Origin: Caballeronia choica
Lineage (GTDB): Bacteria > Pseudomonadota > Gammaproteobacteria > Burkholderiales > Burkholderiaceae
NCBI RefSeq assembly: GCF_001544535.1
Contig: NZ_FCON02000019.1
Span: 1 to 64,000, forward strand
Reading direction: 5' to 3'
Length of the DNA: 64,000 bases
Positions within the stretch are counted from its first letter, which is position 1. Every line of letters starts with the position of its first letter. The notes beneath the pieces were generated by a model. That model saw only the letters and a list, made by a program, of their open reading frames with translations. It had not been told where the DNA came from and did not search any database. Position numbers and translations under genes: made by a program. Positions 26,690 to 34,425 of this stretch are shown here, one piece after another.

Positions 26690-27070
26690 ATGTCACGCAT
26701 CGTTCACCTCGCAGTCAAGGTCGATGACCTCGAAGAGGCCACCCGCTTCTACACCGAGGTGTTCGGCTTCACAGAAGTGAAGACCGGGCGTAATCGCCAG
26801 CACATCTCGCGGCACATGACCGACGGCCATATCGACTTCACGCTGATGAAGTACGACAGCGAAGACGCACACGAGGCGCAACTCGCCGGCGCCGGTCCCC
26901 GCCTGCATCACTGGGGCGTCACGGTCGACGATCAGGATGCCGCTGCCGAGCGGATCAAGCAGTACGGCGGCGAGATTCTGTCGGCGGAGGGCGAGGGCGC
27001 GCTCAAGTTCCGCGCCCCGGACGGCACGATTGCCGAAGTGGTGAAGCCTGGCCGCTATAACGAAAAGTAA
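26690..27070 (+). CDS. VOC-family metalloprotein
   Basis: A 126-residue single VOC unit: RIVHLAVKVDDLEEATRFYTEVFGF, HIDFTLMKYDS, RLHHWGVTVDDQDAAAERIKQYGG and FRAPDGTIAEVVKPG. Candidate metal ligands are His6, His in HHWGV and Glu in AEVVK. It is inserted between the binding protein and the membrane subunits of the Tct system, so it probably acts on the imported compound. Reaction unknown. Confidence 0.8.
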   Translation: MSRIVHLAVKVDDLEEATRFYTEVFGFTEVKTGRNRQHISRHMTDGHIDFTLMKYDSEDAHEAQLAGAGPRLHHWGVTVDDQDAAAERIKQYGGEILSAEGEGALKFRAPDGTIAEVVKPGRYNEK

Positions 27071-27205
27071 AGCGCCGGAATCAAGGCGCCAGGCGGCATT
27101 CTCAGGACGCGAGGCGAGCGAGAACAATGGCAGCCTCGCGGGCTATCCGAACCGGCAGCCGCCACCTTGTTCAGGCGGTCAAGCCGGGCTCGAACTGGAG
27201 GAGAC

Positions 27206-27727
27206 ATGAAAAGCATCAAGGGCGATGTGTGGCTCGCATTCTGCGTGATCACGCTGGCCGCCGTGTATCTGTACATGGACATGCGTTTGCCGGAGGTCAG
27301 GCTCAGCGACCCGCTCGGCCCCAAGGCGTTTCCGGCGCTCGTCGGCGTGGGACTGATCGCGTCGGCGCTGATCCTGCTGCTGGAAGGACGCAGCAAGAGC
27401 CGCTCTCACGCGGGTGACGTGGCGCCCGCGAAGCCGGCGATGGAACTCGCGGACAAGCCACCTGACGTGCCGCCGGCACCTGCATCAAAGGTCCACCCGG
27501 CTATTCTTTTGGCGATGGTCGCATGGACTGCGCTCTATTTCGTCAGTTTCGAACGTGCCGGCTATCTGGTGGCGACTTCGGTTTTCCTCTTCGGCCTGCT
27601 CGCCTACTTCAACCGCAAACGCCTCAAGACGAATCTCGCGATCGCACTGGGTGTCACGGTCGTTTTCGATCTGCTGTTCTCCCAGCTTCTCGGCGTTCCG
27701 ATGCCGACGGGCTTCCTCCCCTTCTGA
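27206..27727 (+). CDS. tctB: TctB small membrane subunit
   Basis: A 173-residue membrane protein with four hydrophobic helices, a poorly conserved loop in the middle (PAKPAMELADKPPDVPPA) and the TctB pattern DVWLAFCVITLAAVYLYMDMRLP at the start and QLLGVPMPTGFLPF at the end. The start is set by GGAGGAGAC. Twelve bases separate it from TctA. Confidence 0.85.
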   Translation: MKSIKGDVWLAFCVITLAAVYLYMDMRLPEVRLSDPLGPKAFPALVGVGLIASALILLLEGRSKSRSHAGDVAPAKPAMELADKPPDVPPAPASKVHPAILLAMVAWTALYFVSFERAGYLVATSVFLFGLLAYFNRKRLKTNLAIALGVTVVFDLLFSQLLGVPMPTGFLPF

Positions 27728-27739
27728 GGCGCTCGCATC

Positions 27740-29284
27740 ATGGACAGTCTTCACGGCATTCTTCACGGACTCGCGATAGCCGCGACGCCGGCGCATCTCT
27801 TGTACACCCTGATCGGCGTATTCATCGGCACGCTGATCAGCCATCTGCCAGGCATCGGACCGTCGGCCGGCATTGCGCTGCTGATCCCGGTCACGTTCGG
27901 CATGGACCCGACATCCGCGCTGATGATGCTCACCGGCATCTACTACGGCTGCATGTATGGCGGCGCGGTCACGGCCATTCTGCTCAATACGCCGGGCGAC
28001 GCCGCAGCGGTCATGACCGTGCTCGACGGCTATCCACTCGCAAGAAAAGGCAGGGCGGCCGCGACGCTCGCGATTGCGGCGGTCAGTTCGTTCATCGCGG
28101 GCATGATGGGCGTGACGGCGCTTACGTTCGTCGCCGCGCCGCTCGCCGCCGTCGCGCTGCACTTTGGTCCGACCGAATATTTCGCGCTGATCTGCTTTGC
28201 GCTCTCGACCGTAGGCGCGCTGACCGGCAATTCGCTCGCGAAAGGCATGATGGCCGTGTTCCTCGGCCTCGGTCTCGCGACGGTCGGCATCGACCTGCAA
28301 AGCGGCGTACCGCGCTTTACGCTCGGACTCACGCAGTTGCAGGATCGTGTGAACTTCCTGGTCGTCGTGGTGGGGCTCTTCGCGATCTCGGAGGTGAGCC
28401 GGATGGTCGAGGGGACGCTCGGCGGAACGCTGCATACGGTGCGCGTCGAAGGCAAGCTGTGGTTCACGCGTCAGGAATGGCGCCGTGCACGTCCGGCGAT
28501 CTTTCGCGGCTCGGTAGTGGGCTTCCTTTGCGGCGCTGCGCCGGGTCTTGGCGGAACGCTTGCCGCGATGCTTTCGTACGTCCTCGAGAAAAAGATTTCG
28601 AAGCATCCGGAGGAGTTCGGCCACGGAGCGATCGAAGGTGTCGCGGCGCCGGAAGCAGCGACCAACGCGGACTCGTGCGGCGCGTTCGTGCACTTGCTCG
28701 CCCTCGGCGTGCCCGGTTCCGGCGCGACCGCGGTGATCATGGGCGCGTTCATCATGTACGGCATGCAGCCGGGCCCGATGCTCTTTCATACGCAGCCCGA
28801 TCTCGTATGGGGACTGATTGCGAGCATGTATATCGGCAACATCATGCTGCTGGTGCTGAACCTGCCGCTCGTCGGGATTCTTTCGCGCATCCTGTATGTG
28901 CCGCCCGGCGTGTTGCTGTGCGTGATTCTCGTGATTGCATCGGCGGGGGTTTATTCGTTCAATACCGATGTGTTCGACCTGTTCCTCGCGCTCTTCTTTG
29001 GCATGGTGGGTTACGCGTTCCGCAAGTTCGACATTCCGAAGGCGCCGCTGCTGTTCGGTCTCATCCTGGGACATACGCTCGAGCAGTCGTTCCGTCAGGC
29101 ACTGACGATTTCGAGCGGCGATCCGACGGCGTTCGTGCGCAGTCCCATCGCGGCGGGCCTGCTCGGCTGCGCGGCGATCAGCGTGAGCGCTTCGATCTGG
29201 AGCCGCCACAAGCAGTCGACCAAGCTGCTTAAGCAAGCGAAGGCGCAGATCGCGGAACATCAACTGGCGAACGAGCATCACTGA
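27740..29284 (+). CDS. tctA: TctA large membrane subunit
   Basis: A 514-residue permease with about 12 helices. It has the TctA signature ISHLPGIGPSAGIALLIPVTFGMDP, followed by YYGCMYGGAVTAILLNTPGDAA, and in the second half NADSCGAFVHLLALGVPGSGATAVIMGAF, where the PGxGxxA hairpins are conserved. It imports a di- or tricarboxylate with TctB and the receptor at 25649, driven by the ion gradient. Confidence 0.9.
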   Translation: MDSLHGILHGLAIAATPAHLLYTLIGVFIGTLISHLPGIGPSAGIALLIPVTFGMDPTSALMMLTGIYYGCMYGGAVTAILLNTPGDAAAVMTVLDGYPLARKGRAAATLAIAAVSSFIAGMMGVTALTFVAAPLAAVALHFGPTEYFALICFALSTVGALTGNSLAKGMMAVFLGLGLATVGIDLQSGVPRFTLGLTQLQDRVNFLVVVVGLFAISEVSRMVEGTLGGTLHTVRVEGKLWFTRQEWRRARPAIFRGSVVGFLCGAAPGLGGTLAAMLSYVLEKKISKHPEEFGHGAIEGVAAPEAATNADSCGAFVHLLALGVPGSGATAVIMGAFIMYGMQPGPMLFHTQPDLVWGLIASMYIGNIMLLVLNLPLVGILSRILYVPPGVLLCVILVIASAGVYSFNTDVFDLFLALFFGMVGYAFRKFDIPKAPLLFGLILGHTLEQSFRQALTISSGDPTAFVRSPIAAGLLGCAAISVSASIWSRHKQSTKLLKQAKAQIAEHQLANEHH

Positions 29285-29356
29285 GCTGCGTCATTCATAG
29301 GAGGGCCGTGTCTGCCGCAGCCGCGGCCTCGATCAGAAAAGCCAGGATGAGCCGAT

Positions 29357-29917
29357 ATGCAAACGGTGGTGGAGCGTAAAGCAGGCGATGTGTCCTTGTT
29401 GCAGATCCTGCTGCTGTTCGCGCGTATCGGGCTGACGAGCTTCGGCGGCGGGCTCTCCGCATGGATCTATCGGGAAGTGGTCACGCAAAGGGGATGGCTC
29501 AAGGAAGACGAATTCCTTGGCGCGCTGACGCTCGGGCAAATCCTGCCAGGGTCAAACGTGGTCAACCTCTCCATCTACGTAGGCTATCGAATGAGGGGGC
29601 CGCTCGGCAGCACGATCGCCGTCTGTGCGCTCCTCGTGCCGCCGATGGTCGTGATCGTGATGCTCGCGACCGTGTTCCATCAGTTCGCTCAGGTTGCGTG
29701 GCTGCATCGCTTCCTCGAGGGTGTCGCTGCGGCGGCGATTGGAATGACCGCGTCGGTGGGCTTTCGCACTGCGCGCTCGATGCTTGCCGCGCAACGCTGG
29801 CCGCTCGTGTTGATCGTCGGGGTGTTCCTCGCGATTGGCGTGATGCGCTGGCCGCTGGTGCCGGTCGCGCTCGTCGCCGGGGCGGCTGGTTTGTTCATTG
29901 CATCGCGGAGCCGCTAG
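29357..29917 (+). CDS. Chromate transporter family protein, N-half (short ChrA)
   Basis: 186 residues with about five helices. The CHR domain motif FARIGLTSFGGGLSAWIYREVV is followed by EDEFLGALTLGQILPGSNVVNLSIYVGYRMRGPLGS. It is half of the two-domain ChrA; the other half is the next gene, and the pair forms a heteromer in the short-chain CHR subgroup. It lies 72 bp behind tctA. Chromate export is possible, but in this setting an organic or inorganic anion is as likely. Confidence 0.8.
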   Translation: MQTVVERKAGDVSLLQILLLFARIGLTSFGGGLSAWIYREVVTQRGWLKEDEFLGALTLGQILPGSNVVNLSIYVGYRMRGPLGSTIAVCALLVPPMVVIVMLATVFHQFAQVAWLHRFLEGVAAAAIGMTASVGFRTARSMLAAQRWPLVLIVGVFLAIGVMRWPLVPVALVAGAAGLFIASRSR

Positions 29918-29918
29918 C

Positions 29919-30455
29919 GTGCGCGACAATATCTACCTGCAACTGCTCGCCGTATTTGCGCCGCTCTCGCTGCTTTCGCTCGGCGGCGGACAAAGTATCG
30001 TCGCCGATATCAACCAGCAGGCAGTGGCCATTCACGGCTGGGTGACACAGGCCGAGTTCGTCGATCTGTTCGCCATCTCGCGCGCGGCTCCCGGCCCCGG
30101 CGCGCTGCTGACCACGCTGATCGGCTGGAAGACGTCGGGCTTCCTTGGCGCGGTGGTCGCGTCCCTGGCGCTTTTCGTGCCGTCTTCGGTGCTCGCCTAT
30201 GGCGCGACGATCGCCTGGACCCGGCACAACCAGCACCCCTGGCACCTAACGGCGGAGCGTGGCCTCGCTCCCGTGGCGACCGGCCTCATTCTCGCGAGCG
30301 CGTTTTCGGTGCTGCGGTCTTCGTCCTCCACGTGGATGATTTGGGGCCTCGCGGCCATCGCTCTGGTGATCTTTCTCGTGCGCCCGAAATTGAACCCGCT
30401 CATCGTGCTGTTTGCCGCCGGACTGCTGAACGCGGCGATGGGCCCGGCCTTCTGA
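29919..30455 (+). CDS. Chromate transporter family protein, C-half (short ChrA)
   Basis: 178 residues with LLAVFAPLSLLSLGGGQSIVADINQQAV, EFVDLFAISRAAPGPGALLTTLIGWKTSG and C-terminal helices. It complements the preceding half. GTG at 29919 is chosen because CGGAG lies seven bases upstream; it follows the previous stop by one base, so the two genes are coupled. An upstream TTG in frame would overlap the first gene. Confidence 0.8.
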   Translation: MRDNIYLQLLAVFAPLSLLSLGGGQSIVADINQQAVAIHGWVTQAEFVDLFAISRAAPGPGALLTTLIGWKTSGFLGAVVASLALFVPSSVLAYGATIAWTRHNQHPWHLTAERGLAPVATGLILASAFSVLRSSSSTWMIWGLAAIALVIFLVRPKLNPLIVLFAAGLLNAAMGPAF

Positions 30456-30817
30456 CTGGCGCGTTTGCGCCGCCTTCGCGGAATGCTTCGATACTTATGC
30501 ACGCGGTGCCAGCGGTTGCCTCGTGCAAAGAAAGAGATCCCGCCCCGAGTAAGGGCAGGGCTAATGAGCCGCTAAGAAATCAAGCTCGATAGAAGCGCAA
30601 AAACATCAAACGGTGTAACCACAACCGTCCATTCCTCAGTAGAGAACCACAATGCATAAGCGCTCGCATGTCCAACACAATGTCGTGTAGTATCGCCGCA
30701 GTGTGAATGCTGGCCACTGCTGGAATATCGCCTCTTTACCGTCCAGCAGCCTCAGCATCAACGCCCAATCTGGCGGCGCGGTTCGCAACAATACGAACTC
30801 CATATGGGAGAGCGAGC
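30456..30817. other. 362-bp intergenic region holding repeat copy 2
   Basis: No gene seen. The left third carries the dispersed repeat at 30525-30618. The rest is less GC-rich than its surroundings and presumably contains the promoter of the S33 peptidase; no convincing boxes were found. Confidence 0.5.
30525..30618. repeat. Dispersed intergenic repeat, copy 2
   Basis: GCAAAGAAAG (30525-30534), a CCCGCCCCG block and a tail AGAAGCGCAAAAACATCAAA (30591-30610) followed by CGGTGTAA repeat the order found at 35-129. The final 28 bases differ at one site. The left arm of the hairpin seen in copy 1 is absent here, so this copy looks truncated or decayed. Confidence 0.6.
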
Positions 30818-32365
30818 GTGATCGGACCTGCGAAGCATTGCGTGTTTGTTGCGGCCGTGTGCCTGGTGGCGGTGTTCCTGGTGGCCGCATGCTCGGGGAG
30901 CGGTTCGAACGGCGGCCCCACTCGTGCGGCGTCCTACCAGACCGTACCGTGTCCCCAACCGAATATCGCGGGCTTTCCCGAACTCGACTTCCCGTCAGGT
31001 GTGCAGTGTGGCTACCTGACGGTGCTCGAGAATCGGGCCAAGCCCGACGGGCGCCATATCCGTATCTTCGTGATGCGCGCGCCCGCTGTCTCGGCGACGC
31101 CCAAGCGCGAGCCAGTCGTCTATCTCTCGGGTGGCCCCGGCGGCGCCGGGTCGTTCGAGGTGGCGTTCATGGTCCAGCACGGACTTAACGCCGACCGCGA
31201 AGTCATCTTCGTCGACCAGCGCGGCACGCACCGCGCCGATCCCCTCCTGGCCTGTCCCGGCTGGGAGCAGTTCATCTTCGACGCGGTCAGCCTTCCCTTC
31301 GCGGCAGACTCCAGCACCACCACAGACACCGAGGTGGTCAAGGCGTGCCGCGACCAGTTGGCCTCCACCGGCATTGACCTCGCGGCGTACAACACCACGG
31401 AGAACGCCGCCGACATCGCCGAGCTGCGCGTGGCATTGGGGATCGACAGCTGGAACGTCTACGGCGTCTCCTATGGATCGAGGCTGGCGTTGACCGTACT
31501 GCGAGATCACCCGCAGGGCATCCGAAGCGTGGTCCTCGATTCGGTTTCGCCGCCCACGGTCAACATCGTCGAGACGTGGTGGTCGGCTCCGGCCAGTTCG
31601 TTCAAGGCGATCTTCGCGGCGTGTGCGGCTCAGGCCGCCTGTGCCAAGGCTTACCCGAACCTGGAATCGGACTTCACGGCCACGGTGAACCGTCTTGACA
31701 AGACGCCGGCGATCACCCAGGTCAAGGACGAGTCCGGCGCTTTGGTGACGGTCAACGTCGACGGGTTCTCTTTCGCCTATACGATGATCATGGCGAGCGA
31801 GCGCGGCGATGCATCCGGCGTTCCCAAGATGATCGCCGACACGGCGCGCGGCGATTCCAGCGCGGTCGCGGCCAACTATCTCGCGTTGCGAGGCCCGCAT
31901 GAGTTCATCGGACTGGGCGGCACCGGTCTCGCCCTCGACGTGTTCTGCGCGGAGAGCGCCAATCTCACCACCGAGGTGGCCACGCTGGCGAAGGCAAAGG
32001 CGGCGCTCCCCGGGTTCCCGGACCGCGTGCTGAAGGTGCAGCCCAAACAGGGACGACTCTTCACCGAGTGCCCGGTCTGGAACGTCGGAAAGGCGGACGC
32101 GGCGGTGAGCGCGCGAACGGTGAGCGACGTGCCGGTGCTGATCCTCGAAGGCACCTTCGATGCCGCGACGGCGCCCGAGTGGGTCGACGTGATCACGCCG
32201 GACCTCAAGAACGCGCAAGTCGTGCCGTTTCCGTTCACGGGTCACTCGGTCCTCGGCAAGTCGACGTGCGCGCCCTCGATCATGGCCGCCTTCCTCGACA
32301 ACCCGACGAAGCCAGTCGATCCGACCTGCGCCGGAAAGATCACGCTGACATTCACGACGGGTTGA
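30818..32365 (+). CDS. S33-family alpha/beta hydrolase lipoprotein (tripeptidyl aminopeptidase-like)
   Basis: A 515-residue exported hydrolase. A lipobox (FLVAAC) at about residue 22 predicts a lipoprotein. The catalytic domain shows VVYLSGGPGGAGS (oxyanion loop), VDQRGTHRADP, the nucleophile GVSYGSRLAL, the acid in LILEGTFDAATAPEW, and the His in TGHSVLG, followed by a TAP-like C-terminal domain. This is the SlpD/SlpE-type aminopeptidase plan best known from actinobacteria. GTG 30818 follows GGGAGAGCGAGC. Alone between a repeat and a convergent SDR; horizontal origin is possible. Confidence 0.8.
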   Translation: MIGPAKHCVFVAAVCLVAVFLVAACSGSGSNGGPTRAASYQTVPCPQPNIAGFPELDFPSGVQCGYLTVLENRAKPDGRHIRIFVMRAPAVSATPKREPVVYLSGGPGGAGSFEVAFMVQHGLNADREVIFVDQRGTHRADPLLACPGWEQFIFDAVSLPFAADSSTTTDTEVVKACRDQLASTGIDLAAYNTTENAADIAELRVALGIDSWNVYGVSYGSRLALTVLRDHPQGIRSVVLDSVSPPTVNIVETWWSAPASSFKAIFAACAAQAACAKAYPNLESDFTATVNRLDKTPAITQVKDESGALVTVNVDGFSFAYTMIMASERGDASGVPKMIADTARGDSSAVAANYLALRGPHEFIGLGGTGLALDVFCAESANLTTEVATLAKAKAALPGFPDRVLKVQPKQGRLFTECPVWNVGKADAAVSARTVSDVPVLILEGTFDAATAPEWVDVITPDLKNAQVVPFPFTGHSVLGKSTCAPSIMAAFLDNPTKPVDPTCAGKITLTFTTG

Positions 32366-32388
32366 GTTGCACGCAAGGGTGGCGCTAT

Positions 32389-32423
32389 CCGGCGTTCGAG
32401 TTCGATGATGACCCGAACGCCGG
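32389..32423. terminator. Perfect hairpin between convergent genes
   Basis: CCGGCGTTCG (32389-32398) and CGAACGCCGG (32414-32423) pair perfectly over 10 bp around a 15-base loop. It lies 23 bp after the peptidase stop and 15 bp before the stop of the minus-strand SDR. No U-tract, so bidirectional termination is only probable. Confidence 0.5.
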
Positions 32424-32438
32424 GACACGCATGCCGCT

Positions 32439-33185
32439 TCAACCGATCGTCACCGTGTCGTTGAACTCGTTGACCCACGCGTGCTCGCCAGGTCCCGGAT
32501 TGGCGCGCATGCTCACGGCCGGACCCACCAGGATTTCGTTGGCGTCCGTACCCAGTTGCTCGATCGCGCCCGCGATGAATTCTTCGAGCGGCATCGCGCG
32601 CTCTTCCTCGCTGCTGTTCATCAACTCGGTTCGGACCCAGGGCGGCGCGATCTCAACGAACGAGACCTTGCTGTCGCGAAGCAGATAGCGTTGGGAGAGC
32701 GTGTAGGAATGCAGTGCTGCCTTGGTCGCGCTGTACACCGCCGCGATCGCCATGGGCACGAAGCCAAGCACCGAAGTCACGTTCGCCACGACGGCGCCGT
32801 CCCGAGTCTTCAGGTGCTCGATCAATGCCGATGTCATGCGGATTGGCCCGAGCAGATTCGTCTCGACTGTCGCGCGCAGCAATTCGTCGTCGACCGGGCC
32901 GTGAGCGCCATCGGGCAACATGATGCCGGCGTTGTTGATCAGCACGTTCAGAGCCGGATACTCGGCAATCAGCTTCGCGGCGACGGCTTTGATATCGGCT
33001 GGGTCGGTAATGTCGAGCGAGACTGCCCGCATGCCGGGATTCGCATCGATGGTTGCTTGCAGGCGCTCCGCGCGTCGGCCCGAAATGATGACCTGGTTGC
33101 CGAGCTTGTGAAGCGCTTCAGCGAGACCGCGCCCGATACCCGAGCCGCCTCCGGTGATAAAGACCGTGTTACCTGTGAGTTTCAT
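32439..33185 (-). CDS. Short-chain dehydrogenase/reductase (DltE-like)
   Basis: A 248-residue SDR: VFITGGGSGIGRGLAEALHKLG, LINNAGIM, VTSVLGFVPM and YSATKAALHSY (Tyr-x3-Lys). ATG 33185 begins the family homology; the frame continues upstream into the SnoaL gene region without reason. It is the second gene of a SnoaL-SDR operon divergent from the TetR gene at 33784 and probably detoxifies a small carbonyl compound. Confidence 0.85.
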   Translation of the reverse strand: MKLTGNTVFITGGGSGIGRGLAEALHKLGNQVIISGRRAERLQATIDANPGMRAVSLDITDPADIKAVAAKLIAEYPALNVLINNAGIMLPDGAHGPVDDELLRATVETNLLGPIRMTSALIEHLKTRDGAVVANVTSVLGFVPMAIAAVYSATKAALHSYTLSQRYLLRDSKVSFVEIAPPWVRTELMNSSEEERAMPLEEFIAGAIEQLGTDANEILVGPAVSMRANPGPGEHAWVNEFNDTVTIG

Positions 33186-33217
33186 GATTGCCTTCAGATG
33201 GAAAGTGTCGGTTGGAG

Positions 33218-33622
33218 TCAGCGCGGAAAGCGTGTTCCGAACATGGGCAGGCCGCTTTTCGATTCGGCTTCGGTAGCCTCGTCCTGCAGCACGTCCCAGT
33301 GCTCGACGAGCACGCCGTCCTCGATGCGCAGGATGTCGGCGGCGATCCACGCGGCGGGGCGCCCGTGGCCTGAAAAGCGACCATGAATGATCACGTAGTC
33401 GCCATCCGCGACGATCACGCCGGGCTCGTGTCGCAAGGTCGAAGGCAGGGCCTTGATCAGGTTGAACAGACCGTCGCGTCCCGGTTCGATATGCGCGCTG
33501 TGCTGGATATAGCCGGGCGACCAGAAGCGTTCGGCGGCGGCGTAGTCGCGCTGGTTGAAGAGCGTGTCGAAAGCTTCGAGCACGAGCGCTTTGTTGGCTG
33601 ATTCAGTGGTGTCGGTGGTCAT
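33218..33622 (-). CDS. SnoaL-like (NTF2 fold) protein
   Basis: A 134-residue cytoplasmic protein: NKALVLEAFDTLFNQRDYAAAERFWSPGYIQHSAHIEPGRDGLFNLI, then VIVADGDYVIIHGRFSG and ADILRIEDGVLVEHWDVLQ. These are the predicted-SnoaL signatures, including the His and Asp that line the pocket. ATG 33622 has AGGAGA upstream. First gene of the operon opposite TetR, with the 21-bp inverted repeats before it. Confidence 0.8.
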   Translation of the reverse strand: MTTDTTESANKALVLEAFDTLFNQRDYAAAERFWSPGYIQHSAHIEPGRDGLFNLIKALPSTLRHEPGVIVADGDYVIIHGRFSGHGRPAAWIAADILRIEDGVLVEHWDVLQDEATEAESKSGLPMFGTRFPR

Positions 33623-33667
33623 GATGGTTCTCCTGCGAGGTGAGTGGCGTGACGGATTCACCGAAAC

Positions 33668-33731
33668 ACAATGGTGATTGACATTGAGTTTGGCGGCTTC
33701 GCGCGAAAATGTCAATGTCGATCACCATTGT
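33668..33731. promoter_or_regulatory. Two inverted 21-bp operator-like copies between TetR and SnoaL-SDR
   Basis: The left copy (33668-33688) starts ACAATGGTGATTGACATTGA. The right copy (33711-33731) is its inverse complement with 19 of 21 matches. The outer 11 bp, ACAATGGTGAT/ATCACCATTGT, are perfect, and the spacer is 22 bp. Two copies about four helical turns apart, centred in the divergent region, suggest that the adjacent TetR regulator controls both directions, perhaps by cooperative binding. Confidence 0.65.
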
Positions 33732-33783
33732 TTTTTTCGAAGGCCGCTATAATTGAATCGACAACGGCGTGGAGCATCGAACG

Positions 33784-34416
33784 ATGGGAGTCTCAAAACA
33801 GAAGGCAGTGGAGAACCGGAAGGCCATCATTGCGGCTTCGGAGAAGTTGTTCCGTGAGCATGGAATCGACGGCGTCGGGCTGAGCGCGCTGATGAAGGCC
33901 GCGGGCTTTACCCAGGGCGGGTTCTACAACCACTTCGAATCGAAGGAGGCGCTGGCCGCTGAAGTCGTGGCGACGGCGATGGGCAAGGCCAACGGCGACC
34001 TGAAGGAAATGATTGCCGCGCCGATCGAGCCGGATGCAAACCGTCTGACGCGACAGGTGGACTTCTACCTGTCCGGCGCGCATTGCAGCGACATCGAGCA
34101 GGGTTGCGCGGTGGCCGGGCTTACGGCGGACGTCCGCCGGCTAGGCCACGAGGCGCAGTTGCACTTCGCAAGCGGGCTCCAGACGATGTTCGAGACATTG
34201 GCGGCGCTCGTCGCGGAACAACGCGCGCAGACCGGAGACGCGGAGGATGAAGCGCGGCGCGAGGCCATCGCGTTCTATAGCCAGATGGTCGGCGCGCTCA
34301 TCCTGTCGCGGGCGGTGGCCAGCGCCGATCCCCGGCTCGGAGAGGAAATCCTGGACGCGAACCGTCAGTCGCTGCTCACGAATTTCGCGCAGGATGCGGG
34401 ACAGGGCGAGCGCTGA
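33784..34416 (+). CDS. TetR/AcrR-family regulator
   Basis: A 210-residue regulator with HTH RKAIIAASEKLFREHGIDGVGLSALMKAAGFTQGGFYNHFESKEALAAEV and a ligand domain containing GCAVAGLTADVRRLG, as in the AcuR/NemR-like TetR group. The start follows GTGGAGCATCGAACG. Divergent from SnoaL-SDR with the duplicated inverted operator between. Confidence 0.85.
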   Translation: MGVSKQKAVENRKAIIAASEKLFREHGIDGVGLSALMKAAGFTQGGFYNHFESKEALAAEVVATAMGKANGDLKEMIAAPIEPDANRLTRQVDFYLSGAHCSDIEQGCAVAGLTADVRRLGHEAQLHFASGLQTMFETLAALVAEQRAQTGDAEDEARREAIAFYSQMVGALILSRAVASADPRLGEEILDANRQSLLTNFAQDAGQGER

Positions 34417-34425
34417 AGCGTTTCG

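Noticed and set aside
27485-29281. 598-codon minus-strand frame opposite tctA
   Set aside because: Arg/His/Glu-rich shadow, no domain.
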